Positions 1-6,680 of a stretch of DNA of 64,000 bases are shown in pieces. A model generated the notes under the pieces. The model did no database searches and was not told the origin of the DNA. It saw nothing but the letters and a program-made list of their open reading frames with translations. How positions within the stretch are numbered: the first letter of the stretch is position 1; each line of letters begins with the position of its first letter. A program made the position numbers and the translations under genes. Source of the DNA: Pacificimonas flava (lineage in GTDB: Bacteria; Pseudomonadota; Alphaproteobacteria; Sphingomonadales; Sphingomonadaceae); contig NZ_AMRV01000004.1 in the NCBI RefSeq assembly GCF_000342165.1, positions 62,001 to 126,000 of the forward strand, given 5' to 3'.

Positions 1-95
1 TTCAGTTTCAGCCAACGCTTGCTGAAATCTCCAAACACCCCCGCGATCACCGGAATGCCGACGACAATGAAGAAAAACAGAACCCAGCCGTCCAT
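1..95 (-). CDS. Small membrane protein, 3' end outside window
   Basis: The first 31 codons of a minus-strand gene are visible (MDGWVLFFFIVVGIPVIAGV, then a short charged stretch); the rest lies beyond the left edge. It begins with a hydrophobic segment that should span the inner membrane. Its ATG overlaps the stop of the upstream gene by one base (TGATG), so it is probably translationally coupled and is the last visible cistron of the psp operon. I do not recognise the family. It may be an accessory psp membrane protein, judged only from its position. Confidence 0.55.
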   Translation of the reverse strand, partial: MDGWVLFFFIVVGIPVIAGVFGDFSKRWLKL

Positions 96-406
96 CAGCG
101 CGTCTCCTTGTTCAGGTCCCGCAGGCTATCGATCTCGTCGGACAGGCGCTTTGACGGATCGGTGGCGATGCGTTCAAGGACGGAGAGGCGCTCCTCAAGC
201 CTGCTGACCTGCCCGCGCAGCTTCTCGTTTTCGCTGGTAAGGAGCTCGACCTCGCGCTTGGATTCCACCCGGTGGACGGCCTTGCCGCCGCCCCAATCGT
301 CGGTCAGCGGGTAACCGTGCTTCGCCTGGATCCAGTTCTTGGCGATGGCGATGGCGCCGCAGATGGCGATGATCGCGATGACGAAGAACGGTGAGCCCCA
401 ATCCAT
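95..406 (-). CDS. PspB-like membrane/coiled-coil protein of psp operon
   Basis: A 103-residue protein with one N-terminal membrane helix (about residues 6-22), a short basic linker, and a C-terminal segment rich in Leu, Glu and Arg (about 50-100) with coiled-coil character. The architecture is that of PspB, but the operon already has a better PspB at 853-1140, so this is a second PspB-like or PspD-position protein. It lies 45 bp after pspC and is coupled to the next gene. In known Psp systems the small membrane proteins sense envelope stress and bind PspA; that this one does so is inference from context. Confidence 0.6.
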   Translation of the reverse strand: MDWGSPFFVIAIIAICGAIAIAKNWIQAKHGYPLTDDWGGGKAVHRVESKREVELLTSENEKLRGQVSRLEERLSVLERIATDPSKRLSDEIDSLRDLNKETR

Positions 407-451
407 GTTTTCCTCCCTTTTTGTCCTGTGCGGCCCGTTACGGCCTGACGC

Positions 452-856
452 TTATTTCAGTGCGTCGATTTCCCGCGCCAGCGAACTGTTCGACGTCGTG
501 TGATGCTTCTCGATGGACGAAAGGCGGCGGTCGAGCGCCCGGAAGCGGGCGTGCACGTCGCGGATCGTTCCCTGCGGCGCACGGCGCGCTTTCATCTGGA
601 ACTGGCGTTCCTCGGGCGCCGGACTCGGCAGATAGGCCGGCCGCTTGTCGGCGAAGAAGCCCACCAGCAGGTAGAGGAAGAGCGTCATGCCGCCGGTCAT
701 CCACAGCGAGACGAACAGACCGACCCGCCACCACAGCGCCTCTATGCCGGTATAGTCGGCAAGGCCGGCGCACACCCCCATGAACTTGCCCTCATGCTTG
801 TTCAGATAGAAGCGGCTGGGGGAATAGGGTTTGTCCAATTGGTCGTGCGTCCTCAT
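452..856 (-). CDS. pspC: PspC envelope stress sensor protein
   Basis: A 134-residue protein with the PspC domain: an N-terminal segment around 'FYLNKHEGKFMGVCAGLADY' (residues 16-35), a hydrophobic helix at about 42-68, and a charged C-terminal tail ending in a predicted helical segment. In characterised Psp systems PspC sits in the inner membrane with PspB, detects membrane damage and withdraws PspA from the activator PspF. Its start overlaps the pspB stop by four bases (ATGA), indicating coupled translation. Confidence 0.9.
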   Translation of the reverse strand: MRTHDQLDKPYSPSRFYLNKHEGKFMGVCAGLADYTGIEALWWRVGLFVSLWMTGGMTLFLYLLVGFFADKRPAYLPSPAPEERQFQMKARRAPQGTIRDVHARFRALDRRLSSIEKHHTTSNSSLAREIDALK

Positions 857-1140
857 GAGATCCTCCTGATGTTGGAGCGTTCGCGGTCCTCGATCTTGCT
901 GTCGAGCATGTCGCGGTCATCGCTGTGGCTGAGACGGCGCCATTCGGGGCTGTCCACGTCCATGATGCGCTCGATGCTCTGGATACGTTCGTCCAGCCGC
1001 TGCGAAATGTGGTAGAGATCGTCGAGGAGCTGCTCGTCGTCCGTTGAAATCGACCGGCCCTTTTTCCACTGCGACATGTAGTGAAGCACAATCCAGGGCA
1101 ACGCGACGAAGATGGCGATGATGGCCACTACCGGTTCCAT
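853..1140 (-). CDS. pspB: PspB phage-shock membrane protein
   Basis: A 95-residue protein closely matching PspB: the N-terminal helix 'VVAIIAIFVALPWIVLHYM' is near-diagnostic, followed by a basic patch and a coiled coil (about 37-62) that in PspB binds PspC. The tail after about residue 70 is longer than in the E. coli protein (about 74 residues). It begins three bases after the pspA stop and overlaps pspC by four bases. PspB acts with PspC at the inner membrane to switch the response on. Confidence 0.9.
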   Translation of the reverse strand: MEPVVAIIAIFVALPWIVLHYMSQWKKGRSISTDDEQLLDDLYHISQRLDERIQSIERIMDVDSPEWRRLSHSDDRDMLDSKIEDRERSNIRRIS

Positions 1141-1143
1141 GGC

Positions 1144-1818
1144 TCAATCCTCCTGCTTCTGATGGGTCAGACGGTTCTTCAACTGTTCGAGTTCGGCTTC
1201 CACCGCCTCGCTCGCCTGCAGTTCCGCGAACTGGCTTTCCAGCGTCTGGGTCTCCCCCAGCGCGAAGGCATCGGCGCGGCCCTCCGCATCGTCGACGCGG
1301 CGCTCAAGAATGTCGAAGCGGCTGAACGCATCGGCCGTCTTTTCGCCCTTTAGAATGGTGCCGACACGCACGCGGTTATTCGCCGTTTCGAGGCGCTGCA
1401 GCAGCGCGCCCTGGCGCGCGCGGGCCTCGCGCAGCTTGGCCTCCAGCTTCTGAATGTCCTTTTCATAGCTAGTCAGAGAGTCGGCAAGCAGGTCGACCTC
1501 CGCCTGAAGCTGGGCCGCGCGGCCGCCGGTCTTCTGCTTCTCGATCAAAGCGGCCTTGGCCAGGTCCTCGCGGTCCTTGGACAGGGCAAGTTCCGCCTTT
1601 TCCGCCCAGTCGATGCTGGCGCGCTCCAGCTTCACGATGGAACGGCGCAGTTCCTTTTGATCGGCAATCGTGCGCGCAGCGCTTGCGCGCACTTCGACGA
1701 GCGTCTCTTCCATCTCCATGATGATCATGCGGATCATCTTCGCCGGGTCTTCCGCCTTGTCGAGAAGGTCGGTGACGTTGGCGGCGATGATGTCGCGTGT
1801 TCGGGAAAAAATGCCCAT
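1144..1818 (-). CDS. pspA: PspA phage-shock effector / PspF inhibitor
   Basis: A 224-residue PspA/IM30-family protein. It opens with the amphipathic segment 'MGIFSRTRDIIAANVTDLLD' that binds stressed membranes, and continues as an almost entirely helical coiled coil. I chose the ATG at 1818 over one seven codons upstream because family members start at MGIF and a GAGG ribosome-binding site sits about 8 nt before it. PspA represses PspF in unstressed cells and supports the membrane, keeping proton-motive force, when released. It is the second gene after the sigma-54 promoter at 2156-2170. Confidence 0.95.
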   Translation of the reverse strand: MGIFSRTRDIIAANVTDLLDKAEDPAKMIRMIIMEMEETLVEVRASAARTIADQKELRRSIVKLERASIDWAEKAELALSKDREDLAKAALIEKQKTGGRAAQLQAEVDLLADSLTSYEKDIQKLEAKLREARARQGALLQRLETANNRVRVGTILKGEKTADAFSRFDILERRVDDAEGRADAFALGETQTLESQFAELQASEAVEAELEQLKNRLTHQKQED

Positions 1819-1871
1819 CCTTGGTACCTCGCTGTTCATTCGGTTGCCCCGACCCGGTGGGGGCGGGGAAT

Positions 1872-1916
1872 GGAACCGGCGCGGGTGGGACTGGGTAGGG
1901 ATCCCGCGCCGGCTCC
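1872..1916 (-). other. Hairpin between first psp gene and pspA
   Basis: In the psp transcript the arms at 1903-1916 and 1872-1885 form a 14-bp, very GC-rich stem with one wobble pair and a loop of about 17 nt. No U-run follows, so it is not an intrinsic terminator. It fills the gap between the small first gene and pspA. Such intercistronic hairpins often act as RNA-processing or stability elements, which would let PspA be made at a different level from the first gene; that role is inference. Confidence 0.5.
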
Positions 1917-1922
1917 TGCTGG

Positions 1923-2099
1923 CTAGGCGGCGATGGCGCCGTCAGCCGAACTTGCAACCTGGACCGACGGTGCCGTCCATTCATCGGCGCGGGGGTCGGG
2001 GCCGACGGCCGCGTAAAACACGCTGATGGTCATCAGGGCGGCGCCGAAGACGCCGACCAGGCTGCGGACAACGCTTTGGTTCGCTACGTTCGTGAACAT
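1923..2099 (-). CDS. Small single-pass membrane protein, first gene of psp operon
   Basis: A 58-residue protein starting MFTNVANQ, with one hydrophobic helix at about residues 12-32 and a short acidic or polar C-terminus. A longer open frame reaches 2159, but that start lies upstream of the transcription start predicted from the sigma-54 promoter. The ATG at 2099 has a good AAGGAG site 8 nt before it. It is therefore the promoter-proximal cistron of the psp operon. I do not know a named family; it may be a lineage-specific Psp component. Function unknown. Confidence 0.7.
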   Translation of the reverse strand: MFTNVANQSVVRSLVGVFGAALMTISVFYAAVGPDPRADEWTAPSVQVASSADGAIAA

Positions 2100-2155
2100 T
2101 GTGTGGCTCCTTCTTCTGGCTGTTCGAATGTTTGTTTTCTTATGCCGCCGTCTTT

Positions 2156-2170
2156 GCATAGGGCGTGCCA
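2156..2170 (-). promoter_or_regulatory. Sigma-54 (-24/-12) promoter of psp operon
   Basis: On the minus strand the sequence TGGCACG-CCCT-ATGC matches the sigma-54 consensus (TGGCACG-N4-TTGC), with GG at -24 and GC at -12 at the required spacing. Transcription would begin near 2144, about 45 nt before the first psp gene. The divergent gene pspF encodes the sigma-54 activator that drives psp promoters in other bacteria, so site and activator agree. Confidence 0.88.
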
Positions 2171-2256
2171 GTTTTTCATTCTTCCAGTAAGTCCATGATC
2201 AAACGAAGGAATAAAAATTCAGCCATTATTCATTGGGGTATGCGTTCTGAAGCGGG

Positions 2257-2286
2257 TTGCTAACCATTGGTGAAAAATCCTAATAT
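2257..2286 (+). promoter_or_regulatory. Probable housekeeping promoter of pspF
   Basis: TTGCTA (-35, 2257-2262) and TAATAT (-10, 2281-2286) are separated by 18 bp. The expected start, seven bases after the -10 box, is 2293, which is the A of an ATG in the pspF frame. This would give a leaderless pspF message, consistent with the lack of a ribosome-binding site here. Confidence 0.5.
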
Positions 2287-3306
2287 GTGGCAATGGAGCA
2301 AACGACGCGCCTTGTCGGCCATTCGACGGTGCTGCTCGATGCGATCGAGCGGGCCAGTCGTGCGGCTGCGCTTGACCGCCCGGTTCTGGTGATCGGCGAA
2401 CGCGGGACGGGTAAGGAGATGGTGGCGGAGCGGCTGCACAGGCTCAGCCCGCGCTGGGATCAGCCGTTCCTGTCGGTGAATTGCGCGGCGCTTCCTGAGA
2501 ACCTCCTCGATGCGGAGCTGTTCGGCTACGAGCCCGGCGCCTTTACCGGCGCCACCAAGGGTAGGGCGGGGCGATTCGAGGAGGCGGACGGCGGCACGCT
2601 GTTTCTGGACGAACTGGGTACGCTGACCCCGCCGGCGCAGGAACGTCTGCTCCGGGTCGTTGAATATGGGGAGTTCGCGCGCCTCGGCTCCAATCAGGTG
2701 CGACGCGTCAACGTCCGCATCGTCGGCGCGACGAACGCCGATCTTCCCGGCCTTGCGGAAGAGGGGCGTTTTCGTGCCGATCTTCTGGATCGCCTGTCTT
2801 TCGAGGTCGTCACCCTTCCGCCGCTGCGGGTGCGGGGAGAGGATATCATGGATCTTGCCTCGCACTTCGGGCGGCGCATGGCGGTAGAGCTGGGCTGGGA
2901 CAATTTTCCGGGCTTTTCCGATGCGGCGGCGGAGAAGCTGCATTCCTATCCGTGGCCCGGCAATGTCCGCGAACTGAAGAATGTCGTCGAGCGCGCGGTT
3001 TACAGCAGCGATGCACCGGACCGGCCGATAGACAGGCTGCGCTTCGACCCCTTCGAATCGCCTTGGCGGCCGGCGGCGGAGGTCGAGGAGCCAGCGCCCG
3101 CGGCGGAAATCGGACATGAAAAGGCCGTTCACGATCATGAGGATTGCGACGACCTGCGCCAGGCTGTTCACGACTATGAAAAGGCGATCCTGATGGCGGC
3201 GCTGCAGCGTTGTCGTTTCAATCAGCGGGAAACGGCGATGGCGCTTGCGCTGACCTACGATCAGCTTCGTCATGCTATGAAAAAGCACGACCTTCACAAG
3301 AACTGA
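2287..3306 (+). CDS. pspF: PspF sigma-54 activator of psp operon
   Basis: A 339-residue AAA+ enhancer-binding protein without an N-terminal receiver or sensor domain, as is typical for PspF. Walker A is GERGTGKE (37-44), the sigma-54 contact loop is GAFTGA (84-89), Walker B is around FLDELG (114-119), and a Fis-type helix-turn-helix occupies the last 40 residues. It hydrolyses ATP to open sigma-54 promoter complexes and is held inactive by PspA. The start is either GTG 2287 or ATG 2293; the latter fits a leaderless transcript. It diverges from the psp operon it controls. Confidence 0.95.
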   Translation: MAMEQTTRLVGHSTVLLDAIERASRAAALDRPVLVIGERGTGKEMVAERLHRLSPRWDQPFLSVNCAALPENLLDAELFGYEPGAFTGATKGRAGRFEEADGGTLFLDELGTLTPPAQERLLRVVEYGEFARLGSNQVRRVNVRIVGATNADLPGLAEEGRFRADLLDRLSFEVVTLPPLRVRGEDIMDLASHFGRRMAVELGWDNFPGFSDAAAEKLHSYPWPGNVRELKNVVERAVYSSDAPDRPIDRLRFDPFESPWRPAAEVEEPAPAAEIGHEKAVHDHEDCDDLRQAVHDYEKAILMAALQRCRFNQRETAMALALTYDQLRHAMKKHDLHKN

Positions 3307-3318
3307 TAATCATTATCA
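3304..3318. promoter_or_regulatory. Fur box (7-1-7) upstream of sodB
   Basis: TGATAATCATTATCA is a perfect 7-1-7 palindrome identical to the classical Fur core. It overlaps the pspF stop codon and lies about 95 bp before sodB. GATAAT inside it could serve as a -10 box, so Fur binding would occlude the promoter. Iron-dependent control of an Fe-SOD gene is well known, although the sign of regulation varies between bacteria. Confidence 0.8.
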
Positions 3319-3321
3319 ACT

Positions 3322-3400
3322 TCCTGCTGTGATTAGTTTTCTTGCGGACCTTCACGCGGTCCTGCGCATTCATTAACCGACATTCCGAACAACAGCAGGA
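3322..3400 (+). promoter_or_regulatory. sodB leader hairpin that would cover the ribosome-binding site
   Basis: TCCTGCTGT at 3322-3330 is exactly complementary to ACAGCAGGA at 3392-3400. The second arm contains most of the sodB Shine-Dalgarno sequence (AGGAG, 3397-3401). A smaller GGACC/GGTCC hairpin lies inside. If transcription starts near the Fur box, this 9-bp closing stem would hide the ribosome-binding site. Confidence 0.45.
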
Positions 3401-3411
3401 GACCGACTGAC

Positions 3412-4032
3412 ATGGCATTCTCACTTCCCCCGCTTCCCTATGATCGCGGTGCGCTGGCCCCGCATATCAGCGAGGAAACGCTGAACTATCACTACGGCAA
3501 GCATCACAAGGCCTATGTCGACAAAACGAACGCCGCGATCGAGGGTACCGATCTTGAGGGCAAGACGCTGATCGAGGTGTTCAAGGCGGCGAAGCAGAAG
3601 GGCGATCAGGGCCTGTTCAACAACAGCGCCCAAGTCTGGAATCACACCTTTTACTGGCACGGCATGACCCCGAATGGCGGTCAGCCGACCGGCGACATTG
3701 CGGCGAAAATCGACGAGGCCTTCGGCAGCTTCGACAAGTTCAAGGAAGAGTTCGCGTCGAAGGGCGCCGGCAATTTCGCCAGCGGCTGGACCTGGCTGGT
3801 GGAAAAGGACGGCCAGCTCGCTATCGTCAACACCGACGATGCATCCAATCCCATTGCGGAGGGGACTGGCAAGCCGCTCCTGACGATGGATGTGTGGGAG
3901 CACGCCTATTATCTCGATCGCCAGAACGCGCGTCCGGACTATATCGACCACTTCTTCCAGGTCGTGAACTGGGAATTCGTCGGCGAATGCCTCGGCAAGG
4001 ACGAGGCGGACCTGATCCCCGAATTCAACTGA
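3412..4032 (+). CDS. sodB: Superoxide dismutase, iron type
   Basis: A 206-residue Fe/Mn-SOD. The four metal ligands are visible: His27 (NYHYGKHH), His78 (WNHTFYW), Asp160 and His164 (DVWEHAYYLD). The Gln two residues before the second-ligand motif (SAQVWNH) marks the iron-type protein. It converts superoxide to hydrogen peroxide and oxygen in the cytoplasm. It has an AGGAG site 10 nt upstream, a Fur box and a possible regulatory hairpin in front, and its own terminator, so it is probably monocistronic. Confidence 0.97.
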   Translation: MAFSLPPLPYDRGALAPHISEETLNYHYGKHHKAYVDKTNAAIEGTDLEGKTLIEVFKAAKQKGDQGLFNNSAQVWNHTFYWHGMTPNGGQPTGDIAAKIDEAFGSFDKFKEEFASKGAGNFASGWTWLVEKDGQLAIVNTDDASNPIAEGTGKPLLTMDVWEHAYYLDRQNARPDYIDHFFQVVNWEFVGECLGKDEADLIPEFN

Positions 4033-4055
4033 TCGGTCCCTCTGGATTGAACGGG

Positions 4056-4092
4056 AAGGGGCTCGGCGCCACGCGCCGGGCCCCTTTTCTTT
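4056..4092 (+). terminator. Intrinsic terminator of sodB
   Basis: A 14-bp GC-rich stem (4056-4069 with 4073-4086, one wobble) with a 3-nt loop is followed by TTTTCTTT, 24 bp after the sodB stop codon. Confidence 0.85.
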
Positions 4093-4181
4093 GCGGAGCC
4101 TGTGTGGGATGGGCGTCGGCGTCGGCCTGGGTTGGCGAGGGCAGGCGGAACCTCTTTCCTGCGGTCGGCGTTTGCGGCCTC

Positions 4182-4820
4182 ATGGCCTACCGTTCGATGC
4201 TTTCCGTCTCCGCCCTCGGTGCCCTTCTCGTTCTCGGCGCCTGTTCGTCTGCCTCCGACGACCCCGCGCCGGATGCGACCGCAACGGAAAGCTCCACAAC
4301 GGAGATCGCCCCTTCGCCGGAATCCGCCACGCAGGAAAATTCGGCCATGGCGGATGCGGACGACGAAGCCGTCACGCCCGCGACTGCCGATGGCGTGCTC
4401 GGGCTGGAGGGGCTGGGCGAGCTTCGCATCGGTGAGCCGGTGCCGGCGGACGGTACATGGGCAGAGCGCGGCGCGCAGACCGGCGATGCCTGCCGCACCG
4501 TCAGTTCACCCGACTATCCCGGCGTCTACGCCATCGTCACGGACGGCCAGGTCCAGCGCATCACGGCCGGCCAGCGATCCGACGTGACGCTGGCCGAGGG
4601 GATCGGCGTCGGCGCGAGCCAGGCGGAGGTGACGGAATGGTTCGCCGGCTTCCGTGAGGAGCCGCACAAATATGTCGAGGCGCCGGCCAAATATCTGACC
4701 GCGCCGAACGCGGAGAGCGGCGAATCCGCTCTGCGCTTCGAAATCGGCGAGGACGGCAAGGTCAGCATGATCCATGTCGGTGTCATGCCGGTCCTCGCCT
4801 ATGTGGAGGGCTGCGCGTAG
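4182..4820 (+). CDS. Hypothetical lipoprotein
   Basis: A 212-residue protein with an N-terminal signal and lipobox (LLVLGAC-S, cysteine at about residue 20), a low-complexity Ala/Thr/Asp/Glu linker to about residue 65, and a compact C-terminal domain containing two conserved-looking cysteines. It should be anchored in the envelope by a lipid. The overall plan resembles small RpoE-type/DUF1131-like lipoproteins, but I cannot assign the family. The frame stays open upstream into sodB; the ATG at 4182 is chosen because it gives a clean signal peptide. It ends six bases from the convergent yciB gene. Confidence 0.75.
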   Translation: MAYRSMLSVSALGALLVLGACSSASDDPAPDATATESSTTEIAPSPESATQENSAMADADDEAVTPATADGVLGLEGLGELRIGEPVPADGTWAERGAQTGDACRTVSSPDYPGVYAIVTDGQVQRITAGQRSDVTLAEGIGVGASQAEVTEWFAGFREEPHKYVEAPAKYLTAPNAESGESALRFEIGEDGKVSMIHVGVMPVLAYVEGCA

Positions 4821-4826
4821 CGGCGC

Positions 4827-5444
4827 CTATTTCCCTTCCCGGTCCGCCGGGCTGTCCTTCGCGTGGCGCGTCATAATAGGAAACTGGCTGGCGGCGAACA
4901 CGAAGCCCAGGATCGTCAGGCCCCATACCTTGAACTGAACCCATTGATCGAACGTCAGGACCTGGCGCAGCACCTCGTTGAGCACGGCCAGCGCCAGGAA
5001 GAACAGCGCCCAGTTGCGCGTCAGAAGGTGCCAGCCCCGATCGGTCATGGGCGGAAAACCACTTTCCAGCACCATCTTCAGGAGCGGGCGCCCCGTGAAC
5101 AGCCCGGTTAGAAGGACGGCGGCGAAGATCAGATAAACGACCGTCGGCTTCATCTGGATGAAGGTTTCGTCATGCAGGTAGATCGTCAGCCCGCCGAACA
5201 CCCCGACGATGACCAGCGTCACCCACTGCATCATGGTGACGGTCCGCGTCTTCCAATAGCTGACCAGCATGGCGATCACCGTCGCGCCCATGAATGCGCC
5301 CGTCGCCCACACCGCCTGATCGATATCGCTGCCCGGCGCCAGCGCGTTGACCGCGAAGAAGACCAGAAGAGGCCCGAAGTCGAGCGCCAGCCGCAGGCCG
5401 GGGCTTTCCTTCCTGTTCAGTCCGCCCGGTTCGTCCGTCGTCAT
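4827..5444 (-). CDS. yciB: Inner-membrane septation protein A family (YciB/IspZ)
   Basis: A 205-residue polytopic membrane protein with about five hydrophobic helices and the family signature near 'LLTRNWALFFLALAVLNE' (about residues 140-157). YciB proteins sit in the inner membrane and affect cell envelope synthesis and division; the exact activity is unclear even in E. coli. It is the last gene of the dapF-mtaB-ftsY-yciB run, separated from ftsY by a 249-bp gap that carries a palindromic repeat pair. Confidence 0.92.
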   Translation of the reverse strand: MTTDEPGGLNRKESPGLRLALDFGPLLVFFAVNALAPGSDIDQAVWATGAFMGATVIAMLVSYWKTRTVTMMQWVTLVIVGVFGGLTIYLHDETFIQMKPTVVYLIFAAVLLTGLFTGRPLLKMVLESGFPPMTDRGWHLLTRNWALFFLALAVLNEVLRQVLTFDQWVQFKVWGLTILGFVFAASQFPIMTRHAKDSPADREGK

Positions 5445-5532
5445 ACGCCTCTACTTTCGTTGCCGGTCCTACTTATCGCAAAACGCGCGTTCTTCCAGCC
5501 GGATGGGCGGGATGTCCCCATCCACCCAACCC

Positions 5533-5633
5533 CGTCGCCCCTGCGGAGGCAGGGGCCCATTAGCCGAGCCTTTCGGCCAAGTGTCCAATGCTATCACATG
5601 GCCCCCGGGGCCCCTGCCTTCGCAGGGGCGACG
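5533..5633. repeat. Paired palindromic (REP/BIME-like) repeat between ftsY and yciB
   Basis: Two near-identical units of about 26 bp face each other. Unit 1 at 5533-5559 contains the CCCCTGC...GCAGGGG palindrome and unit 2 at 5608-5633 is its inverted copy with one difference. The spacer is about 48 bp. The same sequence family occurs inside ileS at 10928-11006, showing it is a dispersed element. Each unit is itself a hairpin, so the ftsY-yciB transcript would fold strongly here. Apart from this the 249-bp gap holds no gene. Confidence 0.75.
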
Positions 5634-5693
5634 ATGGGTGGTGAGCGAAATCTTCGCTTCGGGGGTGGGCTAACTCTCCGGTTCGGGGCGGTG

Positions 5694-6650
5694 TTAACTC
5701 TCTGATTCGCTCTCCATCCCCGCAAGCGCGGCGGCGAAATTGGCCGGGTCGAAGGGGCGCAGGTCGCCCAGCTTCTCGCCGACACCGATCGCGTGGATTT
5801 TCAGGCCCGAGCGTTCCGCCGCCGCGACCAGCACGCCGCCCCGCGCCGTGCCGTCCAGCTTCGTCATGACGAGGCCGGTGACGCCCGCCACCTCCTTGAA
5901 CACGTCGATCTGCGACAGCGCGTTCTGGCCGGTCGTGGCGTCGAGTACGAGGACGACATCGTGCGGTGCCGACTCCATGCGCCGTTTCAGGACGCGCTTT
6001 ATCTTGGCAAGCTCGTCCATCAGCCCGGCCTTGTTCTGCAGCCGGCCGGCCGTGTCGATGATCAGGACGTCGGTGCCGACCTCCCACGCCTTCGTCAGCG
6101 CGTCATAGGCCAGGCTTGCGGCATCGCCGCCGACCTTGCCGGAAATGACCGGGATGTCCATTCGGCCGCCCCAGACTTCCAGCTGCTCGATGGCGGCGGC
6201 GCGGAACGTGTCGCCGGCGGCCAGCATGACGTTATAGTCCTGCTCCTGAAACAGATGCGCCAGCTTCGCGATGGTCGTGGTCTTGCCCGATCCGTTGACG
6301 CCGACGACCAGGATCGTGTGCGGGCGCGGAAAGGCGGTGACCTCCAGCGGTTTCGCCACCCTGGTCATGACGGTCTCGACCTCCGCCGCGACCAGGCGTT
6401 TCACGTCTTCGTCCGTCACCTGCCGGTCGTACTTCTCCGCGGCCAGCTTCGCCGTGATGCGGGCCGCCATGGCGGGGCCGAGATCGCTGGCGATCAGCGC
6501 GTCCTCAATTTCCTCCAGCAGCGCATCGTCGAGCGGCCGGCGGGACAGGCCGGAAAGGTTTTCCGACAGCTTGCCGGAGGAGCGGCCGAGCCCTTCGCGC
6601 AGGCGTTGCAGCCAGCCGGCCCTGGGGGTCGGATCGTCCGTCTCAGCCAT
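5694..6650 (-). CDS. ftsY: Signal recognition particle receptor FtsY
   Basis: A 318-residue SRP-type GTPase: N domain helices at about 15-95, then the G domain with P-loop GVNGSGKTTTIAKLA (about 117-131), DTFRAAAIEQL, DTAGR, and TKLDGTARGG. It has the short N-terminus usual in alphaproteobacteria, lacking the long acidic A domain of E. coli FtsY. It docks SRP-ribosome complexes at the inner membrane so that membrane proteins are inserted co-translationally. It follows mtaB after 30 bp. Confidence 0.97.
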   Translation of the reverse strand: MAETDDPTPRAGWLQRLREGLGRSSGKLSENLSGLSRRPLDDALLEEIEDALIASDLGPAMAARITAKLAAEKYDRQVTDEDVKRLVAAEVETVMTRVAKPLEVTAFPRPHTILVVGVNGSGKTTTIAKLAHLFQEQDYNVMLAAGDTFRAAAIEQLEVWGGRMDIPVISGKVGGDAASLAYDALTKAWEVGTDVLIIDTAGRLQNKAGLMDELAKIKRVLKRRMESAPHDVVLVLDATTGQNALSQIDVFKEVAGVTGLVMTKLDGTARGGVLVAAAERSGLKIHAIGVGEKLGDLRPFDPANFAAALAGMESESES

Positions 6651-6680
6651 GCGCGGCCACCCGGCCTGGAAAAGCGATTG

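Noticed and set aside
2100-2159. Upstream 20-codon extension of the first psp gene
   Set aside because: It lies at or before the transcription start predicted by the sigma-54 promoter and would not be in the mRNA.
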